Source: Flavobacteriaceae bacterium HL-DH10 | GTDB taxonomy: Bacteria > Bacteroidota > Bacteroidia > Flavobacteriales > Flavobacteriaceae | Assembly: GCA_031826515.1 (NCBI GenBank) | Contig: CP134536.1 | Span: 1-64,000, forward strand | Direction of reading: 5' to 3' | DNA length: 64,000 nucleotides | Shown here: positions 38,025 through 47,167 of the stretch, in pieces | Position numbering within the stretch: the stretch's first letter is position 1 | Layout of the letters: each line of letters opens with the position of its first letter | The notes under the pieces: generated by a model | What the model was told of the DNA's origin: nothing | Seen by the model: only the letters and a program-made list of their open reading frames with translations | The model's database searches: none | Translations under genes and position numbers: made by a program

Positions 38025-39254
38025 ATGATAAAAACAAAAGGCACATACTTCACATTATTAACTATTTGTTGTTTAATACTATTTACTAGTTGCAAACAAC
38101 AAAAAAAAGAACCACAAAATTCAGATCCATTTGCTGAATTAAAGGTATCTGATACTTTAAAATGGTCAGAACGCATGGCCCTTTCAATTATAAAACGTAA
38201 TCCTCAAGCTTGGAATATAGATCATATTCCTGAACCAAAATGGGAATATAAAGTAGGATTAGTTTTAAAGGCTTACGAAAGACTTTATAATAAAACTGAA
38301 AATGAAAAGTATTATAACTATATTAAGGATTTTGTTGATATGATGATTGATAGTACTGGTACTATCAAAGGCTATAAACTTGAAAGTTATAATATAGACT
38401 TGGTAAATTCTGGAAAGCTACTTTTTAATCTTTATGATAAAACTAAAGACGAAAAATATTTAAAAGCTTTAAAACTTTTAAGAAGTCAGCTAGATGGACA
38501 TCCAAGAACTAAGTCTAATGGGTTTTGGCACAAAAAAATATATCCAAACCAAATGTGGTTAGATGGTCTATATATGGGAGAACCCTTTTATGCTCGGTAT
38601 ACTGTTGAATTTGAAAATGGTGAAAACTTAGACGATATAGCACACCAATTTAAACTATTACATGATAAAACTTTAGATAAAAAAACTGGTTTATATTTTC
38701 ATGCCTGGGATGAAAGCAAACAAATGCCTTGGGCAAATAAAGAAACAGGATGTGCACCTAATATATGGCTAAGAGCTTTAGGATGGTATGCTATGGCTTT
38801 GGTTGATGTATTAGATTACATGCCAAAAGAGCATCCAAAACACCAGGAATTAGTAAGTTATTTAAATGAATTGGCTGAAGCAATTAGTAATTTTCAAGAT
38901 GAATCTGGCCTATGGTATCAAGTTCCAAATATGCAAGATAGAGAAGGGAATTATTTAGAAGCTTCTGGATCTTCTATGTTTGTGTATGCCTTAGCAAAAG
39001 GAGTTAACAAAGGATACCTACCAACTAAATTTGAAACGATTGCCAATAAAGGCTTTGATGGTTTAATTAATAAATTAGTAACGGTAGATACAGATGGAGA
39101 AATTCATTTAAATCAAATCTGCAAAAGTGCTGGCTTAGGAGGTAATCCTTATCGTGATGGTTCGTATGAATATTATTTGAGTGAACCTATTTTAACAGAT
39201 AATTCTCATGGATTAGGTCCTTTTATAATGGCAGCTTTAGAATTAAACAGATAG
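38025..39254 (+). CDS. GH105-like unsaturated uronyl hydrolase, lipoprotein
   Basis: The 409-aa protein has a lipoprotein signal (LILFTSC, Cys 23) and an alpha6/alpha6-barrel typical of GH105: WEYKVGLVLKAYERLY, a DFVDMMID segment, WLDGLYMGEPFYARY near residue 180 and GCAPNIWLRALGWYAMALVDVL near residue 242. GH105 enzymes remove the 4,5-unsaturated uronic acid left at the non-reducing end by polysaccharide lyases. A periplasmic or inner-face lipoprotein location fits processing of oligosaccharides imported by the SusCD pair just upstream. It differs from the second GH105 at 56681. Linkage (rhamnogalacturonan or other) is not resolved. Confidence 0.82.
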   Translation: MIKTKGTYFTLLTICCLILFTSCKQQKKEPQNSDPFAELKVSDTLKWSERMALSIIKRNPQAWNIDHIPEPKWEYKVGLVLKAYERLYNKTENEKYYNYIKDFVDMMIDSTGTIKGYKLESYNIDLVNSGKLLFNLYDKTKDEKYLKALKLLRSQLDGHPRTKSNGFWHKKIYPNQMWLDGLYMGEPFYARYTVEFENGENLDDIAHQFKLLHDKTLDKKTGLYFHAWDESKQMPWANKETGCAPNIWLRALGWYAMALVDVLDYMPKEHPKHQELVSYLNELAEAISNFQDESGLWYQVPNMQDREGNYLEASGSSMFVYALAKGVNKGYLPTKFETIANKGFDGLINKLVTVDTDGEIHLNQICKSAGLGGNPYRDGSYEYYLSEPILTDNSHGLGPFIMAALELNR

Positions 39255-39259
39255 AACAA

Positions 39260-40690
39260 ATGGATCCAATATTAATAATATTAATAGGAACAGCTGTAGT
39301 TCTGTTTTGTATTATAGTATTACGAGTACATGCTGTTGTTTCTCTTCTATTCGCTGCTTTAATTACAGCATTATTAACATCATCAGAACTTATTTATAAT
39401 TTTGCATTAAATAGCGGTATGTCAGAGCAAGAAGCGTTAAGTTTTTCTAAAATATCACTTGGAAAAAGGCTAGGTGTTGCTTTTGGTAATACAAGTGGGA
39501 AAATAGGAATTTTAATTGCCTTAGCTTCAGTAATTGGTACGTCATTAATGCGCAGTGGTGGTGCTGAACGAATAGTTAGAAGTCTATTAAAATTATTTGG
39601 AAAAAAGAACAGCTCATTGGCTTTACTATTTAGTAGTTTTACGTTAGCCATACCTGTTTTTTTTGATACGGTTTTTTATCTGATGATACCTATAATAAAA
39701 TCAATGGGAATTAAAAATCCTAAAAAGTTTAGCCTTTATTTGATGGTAGTTATAGCTGGTGGTGTTATGGCACATTCATTAATTCCTCCTACCCCTGGTC
39801 CCCTATTTGTAGCAGAAACTATGAATATTGATCTTGGAACTATGATGATAGGTGGTATGGTAATTGGGCTAGTTACCGTTATATGTGGCTATGGTTATGC
39901 GCTTTGGGCAAATTTAAAATGGGAATTACCTATGCGCAGTACGCCCGATATAAGTATAGAGGAACTCGAGCAAATTTCAGAAAAGGAAACAAAAGATTTA
40001 CCTAGATTATGGCTATCTTTATTACCAGTTGTGCTCCCTATAATATTAATAACAGGAAATACGTTTTCAAAAATGTTTTCTGAAGGAAGTAGCAATTTAA
40101 GTTCATTTCAAGAAAACTTGGTTTCTGTTTTTTCTGTAATAGGTGATCCTAATATAGCTTTATTTATTTCAGCACTAATAGCTATGTATTTAATGTGGTC
40201 TCGATTAAATGATTTAGATACCTTTAAAACATATATGTATGAAGCCCTAACAAGTGCTGGTATGATTATTTTAATTACTTCTGCTGGTGGTGTTTTTGGA
40301 CAAATGCTTCAGCAAACAGGTATTGGTTTAAGAATACAAGAGTTATCGTCAAATTATCAAATGGCAATTTTACCAATGGCATTTTTTATTACAGCTGCAG
40401 TTAGAACAGCACAAGGTTCTGCAACCATTGCCATGGTAACAACTATTGGTATTATGAGTGGTGTTGCTAGCGCAGGTTTGGCGTTTCATCCAGTTTATTT
40501 AGCTTTAGTAATTGGATGTGGCTCTAAAATATTTGCTTGGATGAATGATAGTGCTTTTTGGATAATAACTAAAATGAGTGGTATGGAGGAAAAGGAAACC
40601 ATACGTCATTTTTCAATATTATTAATGGTTATGGCTTTTGGTGGCTTATTTTCCATTATGATTTTTTCGAAAATATTCCCTTTCACTTAG
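39260..40690 (+). CDS. GntP-family permease (gluconate/aldarate:H+ symporter type)
   Basis: The 476-aa inner-membrane protein has 12 or so helices. GntP-type features are GKLGVAFG-like ([25 protein letters not shown]), [15 protein letters not shown] near residue 131, [17 protein letters not shown] near residue 170 and a late [12 protein letters not shown]. Family members import sugar acids such as gluconate. It begins 5 bp after the GH105 gene and ends 7 bp before galactarate dehydratase, so uptake of galactarate, galacturonate or an unsaturated uronate into the cytoplasm is the natural inference. The substrate is not set by sequence. Confidence 0.85.
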   Translation: MDPILIILIGTAVVLFCIIVLRVHAVVSLLFAALITALLTSSELIYNFALNSGMSEQEALSFSKISLGKRLGVAFGNTSGKIGILIALASVIGTSLMRSGGAERIVRSLLKLFGKKNSSLALLFSSFTLAIPVFFDTVFYLMIPIIKSMGIKNPKKFSLYLMVVIAGGVMAHSLIPPTPGPLFVAETMNIDLGTMMIGGMVIGLVTVICGYGYALWANLKWELPMRSTPDISIEELEQISEKETKDLPRLWLSLLPVVLPIILITGNTFSKMFSEGSSNLSSFQENLVSVFSVIGDPNIALFISALIAMYLMWSRLNDLDTFKTYMYEALTSAGMIILITSAGGVFGQMLQQTGIGLRIQELSSNYQMAILPMAFFITAAVRTAQGSATIAMVTTIGIMSGVASAGLAFHPVYLALVIGCGSKIFAWMNDSAFWIITKMSGMEEKETIRHFSILLMVMAFGGLFSIMIFSKIFPFT

Positions 40691-40697
40691 AATAATA

Positions 40698-42224
40698 ATG
40701 AATAAAAACATTTTAATAAAAACAACTGAACAGGATAATGTTGGAATTGTTGCTAATGAACTTGGTATGCAAAAAGGAACATTAGTTAATTTTGGTTTTA
40801 CACTTTTAGAGTTTATCCCAAATGGACACAAAGTGGCATTACATGATATAAATAAAGGTCAAGAAATAATAAGATATGGACAAGTTATAGCATATGCTGA
40901 TAAAGATTTAAAACAAGGCACATGGGTTAATGAAACAAATATATTGTTGCCTAATCCTCCTGAGTTAGAATATATTTCGATGCCTGAAATTAATAATATT
41001 GAAGTAGAGCCATTAGAAGGTTATACATTTCAAGGCTATAGAAATAGTGATGGTAGTGTTGGCACAAAAAATGTTTTAGGAATATCTACAAGTGTACAAT
41101 GCGTTGCTGGAACGACAGAGTATGTTGTTAAAAAAATCAAACAAGACTTACTTCCTTTATATAAAAATGTTGATGATGTTGTTGCACTAAATCATAGTTA
41201 CGGATGTGGTGTTGCCATTGATGCACCCGCTGCTATTATTCCTATTAGAACGATTCAAAATATTGCCACTAATCCAAATTTTGGTGGGGAAATTATGGTC
41301 ATTGGTTTAGGTTGTGAAAAATTACGACCAGAACGCTTAGTCAATGAAGATAAAAATTCTGGAGACAGTATTACCTATATGCAAGATGAATCATTTCATG
41401 GGTTTAATGCTATGGTAGATGGTATTATAAAAATAGCTAAAATTCATTTAGAAAAATTAAATAAGCGACAAAGAGAAACCTGTCCTGCTTCCAATTTAGT
41501 TGTGGGTATGCAATGTGGTGGAAGTGATGCTTTTTCAGGTTTAACAGCTAATCCTGCAGCTGGGTTTGCTGCCGACTTAATTGTTAGAGCCGGTGGTAGC
41601 GTTATGTTTTCTGAAGTTACAGAAGTAAGAGATGCTATACATTTATTGGTTCCTAGAACAGAAAATGCTACAGTCGCTAAGGCATTATTACAAGAAATGA
41701 AATGGTATGATGACTATTTACTTCAAGGAAATGCAGACCGAAGCGCTAATACCACACCTGGGAATAAAAAAGGTGGATTAAGTACTATTGTTGAAAAATC
41801 TTTAGGTTCAGTTGCCAAATCAGGTACTAGTACTATTGTGGATGTTTTAAAACCTGGGGAAAAGATTAGAAAAAAAGGCTTGACATTTGCAGCAACTCCA
41901 GCTAGTGATTTTGCTTGTGGCACTTTGCAATTAGCAGCAGGAATGAACGTGCATTTATTCATGACTGGTAGAGGTACGCCTTACGGATTAGCTATGGTTC
42001 CAGTAATTAAAGTGGGATCAAATTCTAAATTAAGTAATCGATGGTTTGATTTAATTGATTTTGATGCTGGTAAAATTGCATCAGGAGAAAAAACAATTAA
42101 GGAAATGGGTTGGGATTTATTTCACATGATATTAGATGTAGCAAGTGGTAAGAAACAAGTAGCATGTGATAAATTAGGTTTACACAACGATTTAGTACTG
42201 TTTAACCCAGGACCTTTAACATAA
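40698..42224 (+). CDS. garD: Galactarate dehydratase
   Basis: The 508-aa protein follows E. coli GarD along its length. An N-terminal SAF-like domain ([20 protein letters not shown]) is followed by [70 protein letters not shown], then [14 protein letters not shown] and [10 protein letters not shown]. GarD dehydrates galactarate to 5-keto-4-deoxy-D-glucarate in an iron-dependent reaction. It is much closer to GarD than to altronate dehydratase UxaA. The two next genes encode the following steps, which gives strong pathway support. It is part of a tight operon with gaps of 7 and 19 bp. Confidence 0.9.
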   Translation: MNKNILIKTTEQDNVGIVANELGMQKGTLVNFGFTLLEFIPNGHKVALHDINKGQEIIRYGQVIAYADKDLKQGTWVNETNILLPNPPELEYISMPEINNIEVEPLEGYTFQGYRNSDGSVGTKNVLGISTSVQCVAGTTEYVVKKIKQDLLPLYKNVDDVVALNHSYGCGVAIDAPAAIIPIRTIQNIATNPNFGGEIMVIGLGCEKLRPERLVNEDKNSGDSITYMQDESFHGFNAMVDGIIKIAKIHLEKLNKRQRETCPASNLVVGMQCGGSDAFSGLTANPAAGFAADLIVRAGGSVMFSEVTEVRDAIHLLVPRTENATVAKALLQEMKWYDDYLLQGNADRSANTTPGNKKGGLSTIVEKSLGSVAKSGTSTIVDVLKPGEKIRKKGLTFAATPASDFACGTLQLAAGMNVHLFMTGRGTPYGLAMVPVIKVGSNSKLSNRWFDLIDFDAGKIASGEKTIKEMGWDLFHMILDVASGKKQVACDKLGLHNDLVLFNPGPLT

Positions 42225-42243
42225 TAAAAAAACATTAAAATTA

Positions 42244-43173
42244 TTGAAAATGAAATTAAGTTTAGAAAGTATAAAAAGCGCTTTAGGAGATGGGTTGTTA
42301 TCATTTCCTGTAACTGATTTAGATGATAAAGGGAAATTTAATAGTATTACGTTTGCCGATAGGTTAGAATGGTTTATGAGCCATCAAGTATCATCAATAT
42401 TTGTCGCTGGTGGTACAGGTGAGTTTTTCTCACTATCTCAGGATGAATATAGAAGTATAGTAAAAGTAACTTCAGAAACTGTAAAAGGTAAAGTTCCTAC
42501 AATATCTAGTGTTGGTCGCAGTATTCCTGAAGCTATTCAATTTGCTTCGATTGCAGAAAACGCTGGAATTGATGCGTTACTTTTAATGCCTCCATATCTT
42601 ACAGAATGTGCTAAAGAAGGTGTTTTTGAATATGCTAAAACCATCATGCAAAGCACAAATTTACCAGTCATTTATTATAATCGTGCCAATGGTATTCTAC
42701 CAGCTGAATATATCCAAAAGTTAGCCGATGCCTGTCCAAACTTTATAGCTCTTAAGGATGGAACAGGAAACATGGAAGCTTTAAATACTACTATTAAAAC
42801 CCTTGGCAATCGTTTAATTTATATTGGTGGTGTACCAACGGCCGAAATCATTTCTGAGGCTTACCTATCAATAGGCGTGAATACATATTCCTCAGCGGTA
42901 TTCAATTTTGTTCCAGATATGGCTAATCATTTTTACAAATCTTTGAGAGCAGGTGATAAAGAAACCGTTAATTTAATTATCAAAGAGTTTTTTATTCCAT
43001 TTGTTAAGCTAAGAAGTAATTCGCAAGGTTATGCTGTAAGTTTAATTAAGGCGGGTGCTAAATTAATTGGTAAGAGTGCGGGAGATGTTCGTGCACCGTT
43101 ACCTATACCTAATGCTGATGAGGTTGAAACCCTTAAAAAATTAATTAATAAAGCGGCAACCTTGATAAAATAG
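42244..43173 (+). CDS. kdgD: 5-dehydro-4-deoxyglucarate dehydratase
   Basis: This 309-aa DapA-superfamily TIM barrel begins with LGDGLLSFPVTDLDDKG, a KdgD signature, and has FVAGGTGEFFSLS near residue 54, YYNRANG near residue 143 and the Schiff-base lysine in FIALKDGTGN near residue 175. KdgD dehydrates and decarboxylates 5-keto-4-deoxy-D-glucarate to 2-oxoglutarate semialdehyde. It lies between galactarate dehydratase and the semialdehyde dehydrogenase, exactly in reaction order, with 19- and 7-bp gaps. No lesions are seen. Confidence 0.92.
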   Translation: MKMKLSLESIKSALGDGLLSFPVTDLDDKGKFNSITFADRLEWFMSHQVSSIFVAGGTGEFFSLSQDEYRSIVKVTSETVKGKVPTISSVGRSIPEAIQFASIAENAGIDALLLMPPYLTECAKEGVFEYAKTIMQSTNLPVIYYNRANGILPAEYIQKLADACPNFIALKDGTGNMEALNTTIKTLGNRLIYIGGVPTAEIISEAYLSIGVNTYSSAVFNFVPDMANHFYKSLRAGDKETVNLIIKEFFIPFVKLRSNSQGYAVSLIKAGAKLIGKSAGDVRAPLPIPNADEVETLKKLINKAATLIK

Positions 43174-43180
43174 AATTATT

Positions 43181-44716
43181 ATGAATACAGATAATGTTTT
43201 TTACGGAATAAATGCCTTAACTAATGAAAAACTAGAAGGTGAGTTTATAAATGCAACAAACGACCAAGTGGATGCTGCTGTTAAAAAAGCAGTCATAGCT
43301 TTTGCTAGTTATAGGAAGAAAGATAAAGATAGTATTGCCAATTTTCTAGATCAAATTGCAGAGGAAATATTAAACCTTGGTGATGCACTTATTGAAAGAT
43401 GTCACCTTGAAACAGCATTACCAGTAGGCAGACTTCAAGGCGAAAGAGGTAGAACCATGAATCAATTAAAATTATTTGCAACGGTTGTTAGAGAAGGTTC
43501 TTGGGTAGAAGCCAGAATTGATACTGCTATTCCAGATAGAAAACCTATTCCTAAATCTGACATAAGACAAATGCTTAGGCCATTAGGTCCTGTAGCTATA
43601 TTTGGAGCAAGTAATTTTCCTCTAGCATTTTCAGTAGCTGGCGGAGATACTGCTTCAGCACTAGCAGCAGGCTGCCCTGTTGTTATAAAAGGCCATCCAG
43701 CACACCCTGGAACAAGTCAAATGGTAGCCAATGCTATTTTAAAAGCAGTTAAAATTTGTGGAATGCCAGAAGGTACTTTTTCAATACTTCATAGTAATTC
43801 GAATCAAGTTGGGGAAGCACTAGTTAAACATCCTGAAGTTAAAGCAGTAGGATTTACGGGTTCTTTTAAAGGAGGCAAAGCTTTATTTGATTATGCTAAT
43901 AGCAGACCAGAACCAATACCTGTTTTTGCTGAAATGGGAAGTACAAACCCTGTATTTATTTTACCCCATGCATTAAAAGAACGAGGAGAAACAATTGCTA
44001 CTGGTATGGCAGGATCAATAGTTTTAGGTGTTGGACAATTTTGTACTAATCCGGGATTATCATTTATTCAAAAATCTGATACAATTGATAAATTTTATAC
44101 TAAGTTGTCTGATGGTATAAGTAATACTCCATCTGGAACCATGCTAACATCAAATATATTAAAGACATTTAATAAGGGGCTTCAAAGCACACTGGCTATT
44201 AATCATGTAGAAGAATTGGCATCAGGATTACCTTCAGAGTCAACAAATAGTGCTATTCCTAAAATATTTAAAACCTCAATAGAAAATTTCATAAAAAACG
44301 AATCTTTATCTGAAGAAAACTTTGGACCATCAAGTGTGTTGGTAGAAGCAAATTCCAAAAATGATATTTTGGAAGCAGCTAGAAATCTTGGAGGGCATTT
44401 AACAGCTACCATTCATGGAACAGATCAAGATTTTGAAGACTATAAAGAACTTTTTGATATTTTAGAATTAAAGGTAGGTCGCATAGTAATTAATGGATTT
44501 CCAACTGGTGTAGAGGTTTGTCATTCCATGGTGCATGGCGGTCCATATCCAGCAACTACAGCACCTCAATCTACTTCTGTAGGGACAAATGCCATAAAGC
44601 GCTTTGTGCGTCCCGTTTGTTTTCAAGATTATCCAGATGCCTTCTTGCCTGATGCGATTAAGGCTGAAAATAAATTAAACATTTGGCGTTTAGTTAATGG
44701 GAATTGGGAAAAGTAG
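43181..44716 (+). CDS. 2-oxoglutarate semialdehyde (2,5-dioxovalerate) dehydrogenase
   Basis: The 511-aa aldehyde dehydrogenase has the substrate-binding GPVAIFGASNFPLAFSVAGG near residue 137, VGFTGSFKGGKALFD near residue 226, the catalytic glutamate in FAEMGSTNP near residue 252 and the catalytic cysteine in GQFCTNPG near residue 287. These phrases fit the 2-oxoglutarate semialdehyde dehydrogenase group that completes uronate/aldarate oxidation to 2-oxoglutarate. It follows kdgD by 7 bp, and the GH28 gene starts 16 bp after its stop. Confidence 0.9.
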   Translation: MNTDNVFYGINALTNEKLEGEFINATNDQVDAAVKKAVIAFASYRKKDKDSIANFLDQIAEEILNLGDALIERCHLETALPVGRLQGERGRTMNQLKLFATVVREGSWVEARIDTAIPDRKPIPKSDIRQMLRPLGPVAIFGASNFPLAFSVAGGDTASALAAGCPVVIKGHPAHPGTSQMVANAILKAVKICGMPEGTFSILHSNSNQVGEALVKHPEVKAVGFTGSFKGGKALFDYANSRPEPIPVFAEMGSTNPVFILPHALKERGETIATGMAGSIVLGVGQFCTNPGLSFIQKSDTIDKFYTKLSDGISNTPSGTMLTSNILKTFNKGLQSTLAINHVEELASGLPSESTNSAIPKIFKTSIENFIKNESLSEENFGPSSVLVEANSKNDILEAARNLGGHLTATIHGTDQDFEDYKELFDILELKVGRIVINGFPTGVEVCHSMVHGGPYPATTAPQSTSVGTNAIKRFVRPVCFQDYPDAFLPDAIKAENKLNIWRLVNGNWEK

Positions 44717-44732
44717 AATAAATTTTAATTTA

Positions 44733-46097
44733 ATGTATATGAATGTACAAAGGTTTTTAGTATTGTTTATAATCTTAATTGGGCAATGTACGCAAGCTCA
44801 ATTTCTATTAAATAAGGATTCAATAATAACAAGTATCGAAGAAAGAATTAAGCTTCCTATTATCCCAGATTACGTAGTTAATGTGTCGCAGTTTGGAGCT
44901 AAAGGAAATGGAATTAAAAATTGTAAGCCTGCATTTGACAGAGCGATGAAGGCTTGCGAAAAAGTTAATGGTGGTACTATAATAGTTCCAAAAGGAGTTT
45001 ATAGATTAGAAGGGCCTATTCATTTTGTTAGTAATACTAGGTTGCATTTACAAGCTGGTGCAAAACTCGTTTTTGGTTCCAACCCGAAAGATTATCCGTT
45101 AGTCTTAACTAGTTGGGAAGGAACTAACTTATATAACTACAGTCCAATGATCTATGGCGTAAATGTATCTAATGTAGCAATTACTGGAGAAGGAATTATC
45201 GATGGAGAAGGTAATGGATTATGGGCCACCTGGAAACCTATTCAAAGTAAAGGCCAACAATTAAGTAGGGAGATGAACCATAATAAAGTAGCTATAAAAG
45301 ATCGTGTCTTTGGAGAAGGACATTATTTAAGACCTCAACTCATACAATTTGTAAATTCCAAAAATATCCTTATTCAAGATGTTAAAATTGAAGATGCCCC
45401 CTTTTGGTGTGTGCATATTCTGAATAGTAGCGGAGTTGTATTAAAAGGATTAAAGTATGATGCGCATAATAAAAATAATGATGGTATCGATATTGAAAAC
45501 TCGAATGATATTTTAATTGAAGATATCGACTTCAATAATGGTGATGACAATGTGGCTATAAAGGCTGGAAGAGACCACGATGGAAGAGCAAATATGAATC
45601 ATCCATCCAAAAATATTATCATAAGAAATTGTAGATTTAAAGGGTTACATGCATTGGTTATAGGAAGTGAAATGTCTGGAGGTGTAAAAAATGTCTTTGC
45701 TTATGATTGTATAGCTAGTGGCTATTTAAAACGAGGGATTTATTTTAAAACTAATTCTAACAGAGGTGGATATATAAAAAACATATTAGTTGATAATATA
45801 AGATTTGGAGATGTAGAAGATGCTATTTATATGACATCTAATTATCATGGGGAAGGTAATGGGTTGTTCCCTTCTAAAATTTCAAATATCACATTATCAA
45901 ATATTAGTTTTGATAATGTTTCAAATACGGCTATTGTTATTGAAGGATATCCTAAATTTAAGGTTAAAAATGTGACCTTAGATCATATTACATTTAAGTC
46001 TGCAAAGAATGGTATGACCTTAAGTAATACGGAAAATATAAAATTTAATGAGATAGTTATAGGTGAGAAACAAGGTGTACCAAGTTCCGTAAAATAA
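44733..46097 (+). CDS. GH28 polygalacturonase, probably exo-acting
   Basis: I chose ATG at 44733, which gives a signal peptide (MYMNVQRFLVLFIILIGQCT, cut near TQA); an upstream ATG at 44697 would overlap the previous gene and bury the signal. The protein is about 454 aa with a right-handed beta-helix. GH28 catalytic segments are NNDGIDIENS, NGDDNVAIKAG, the ALVIGSEMSGG variant of the GHG motif seen in exo-type members, and RGIYFKTNSNRGG. It hydrolyses alpha-1,4-linked galacturonic acid, probably in the periplasm. It closes the operon of SusCD, GH105 and galactarate genes and links that locus to pectin. Confidence 0.88.
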   Translation: MYMNVQRFLVLFIILIGQCTQAQFLLNKDSIITSIEERIKLPIIPDYVVNVSQFGAKGNGIKNCKPAFDRAMKACEKVNGGTIIVPKGVYRLEGPIHFVSNTRLHLQAGAKLVFGSNPKDYPLVLTSWEGTNLYNYSPMIYGVNVSNVAITGEGIIDGEGNGLWATWKPIQSKGQQLSREMNHNKVAIKDRVFGEGHYLRPQLIQFVNSKNILIQDVKIEDAPFWCVHILNSSGVVLKGLKYDAHNKNNDGIDIENSNDILIEDIDFNNGDDNVAIKAGRDHDGRANMNHPSKNIIIRNCRFKGLHALVIGSEMSGGVKNVFAYDCIASGYLKRGIYFKTNSNRGGYIKNILVDNIRFGDVEDAIYMTSNYHGEGNGLFPSKISNITLSNISFDNVSNTAIVIEGYPKFKVKNVTLDHITFKSAKNGMTLSNTENIKFNEIVIGEKQGVPSSVK

Positions 46098-46454
46098 ATC
46101 ATACTACACACCATAAATACTACCATTAAATTTCATTTTTCATAAGGAATTTCCAGTTATGATGGACTTGATACATAATGAGAGTGATTAAGAGTGTTCA
46201 ATTTACTTTGAAATTTTAACACTACCGATTACTTCTATAACAAGTCCATTATTAGCTCTAGTAATATCCCTTTCAAAGTATCGTTTGGGTATTTGTTCTA
46301 ATATAAAGTTCAAACTCTAGCATTAAGGCAAGATAAAAGACAAAATTCCTTTATTATAAAGTTTCATTTCACAGTTAAAAACATAATCCTTTTATACAAA
46401 TACAGGGGGAATATATTTAAATACACTCCCTAATATTTTAAATTATACTTTTAA
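46098..46454. other. Gene-free stretch between convergent genes
   Basis: This 357-bp AT-rich stretch separates the GH28 gene from the lyase remnant on the other strand. I see no convincing hairpin terminator and no gene. A 37-codon open frame on the minus strand (46203-46316) is too short to call. Confidence 0.6.
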
Positions 46455-47108
46455 TTATTTCTTTATTATTTTAATAGTAACTGGTTCATCCCCAATAATT
46501 CTTAAAAAATAAATGCCATCAGGTTTGCTTGAAATATCCAACTTCAAACTATTATGAATATTATTATGTTTTTGCGAATAAACTAACGAACCACTTATAC
46601 TATACAATTCGGTAGTTACCTCATTTATAGTATTTGGGAGCAGCACATTAAAAATGCTGCTTGAAGGGTTTGGAAAAACTTTAATAGTCTTTTCAATTGG
46701 CAATTCATTTAAAGACAAAGTCGCTGTTAAATCACCTTCCAAACTAATATAGTCATACATCAAATGACTCGGATTTTGGTTTGATGGCATTAACAATGTA
46801 ATAGTGTTATTTCCAATCTTAAGTTTATTATATGGGATATCGAAAGTTTGAATGCCGTACTTAGCATGATTCGATTGCCTAATTAAGGCATTTCCCCCAG
46901 TAGGTACGCCATTTAAATAAGTTTGATAAAAATAACTTCCATTAACTTTCATCCATAATTGTGCATAATCTGCACTAGCAAATGCAACAGTAAGTTTAGC
47001 ATTCCCAGTTGTAGGTATGTCGCCAGTTAAATCAAAGTTGAAATTCCAATCCCATGCTTGTGGAGTACCATCAGATGTAATGTATTTAGTATAAGCATAA
47101 AGTAATAC
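46455..47108 (-). pseudogene. C-terminal remnant of a T9SS-exported rhamnogalacturonan-lyase-like protein
   Basis: The open frame runs from the stop at 47109-47111 to 46455, with no start before an internal ATG at 46950. It encodes a beta-sandwich like the C-terminal domain of PL4-type rhamnogalacturonan lyases (WDWNFNFDLTG, AKLTVAFASADYAQLWMKVNG, then GGNALIRQSNHAKYGIQTFD and LKIGNNTITL). A T9SS type A sorting domain follows (KVFPNPSSSIFNV, final TIKIIKK). The catalytic part is missing and the gene upstream is a different one, so I read this as a deletion remnant. An independent small carbohydrate-binding protein is less likely because no signal peptide exists. The lyase family is inferred from the domain alone. 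Confidence 0.75.
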
Positions 47109-47167
47109 TTATAAAAAATTTCATCTACAATATTGTATTCTATTTGGTTAGAATTAGAAAAGTAATA

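Noticed and set aside
40698-42224. Altronate dehydratase (UxaA) or L-fuconate dehydratase assignment for the GarD gene
   Set aside because: The match to GarD runs the full length with GarD-specific phrases, and KdgD and the semialdehyde dehydrogenase follow, so galactarate is the better substrate.
46203-46316. 37-codon minus-strand frame in the gap after GH28
   Set aside because: The text looks protein-like (FERDITRANNGLVIEVIGSV) but has no start codon or recognised family; too short to support as a gene or remnant.
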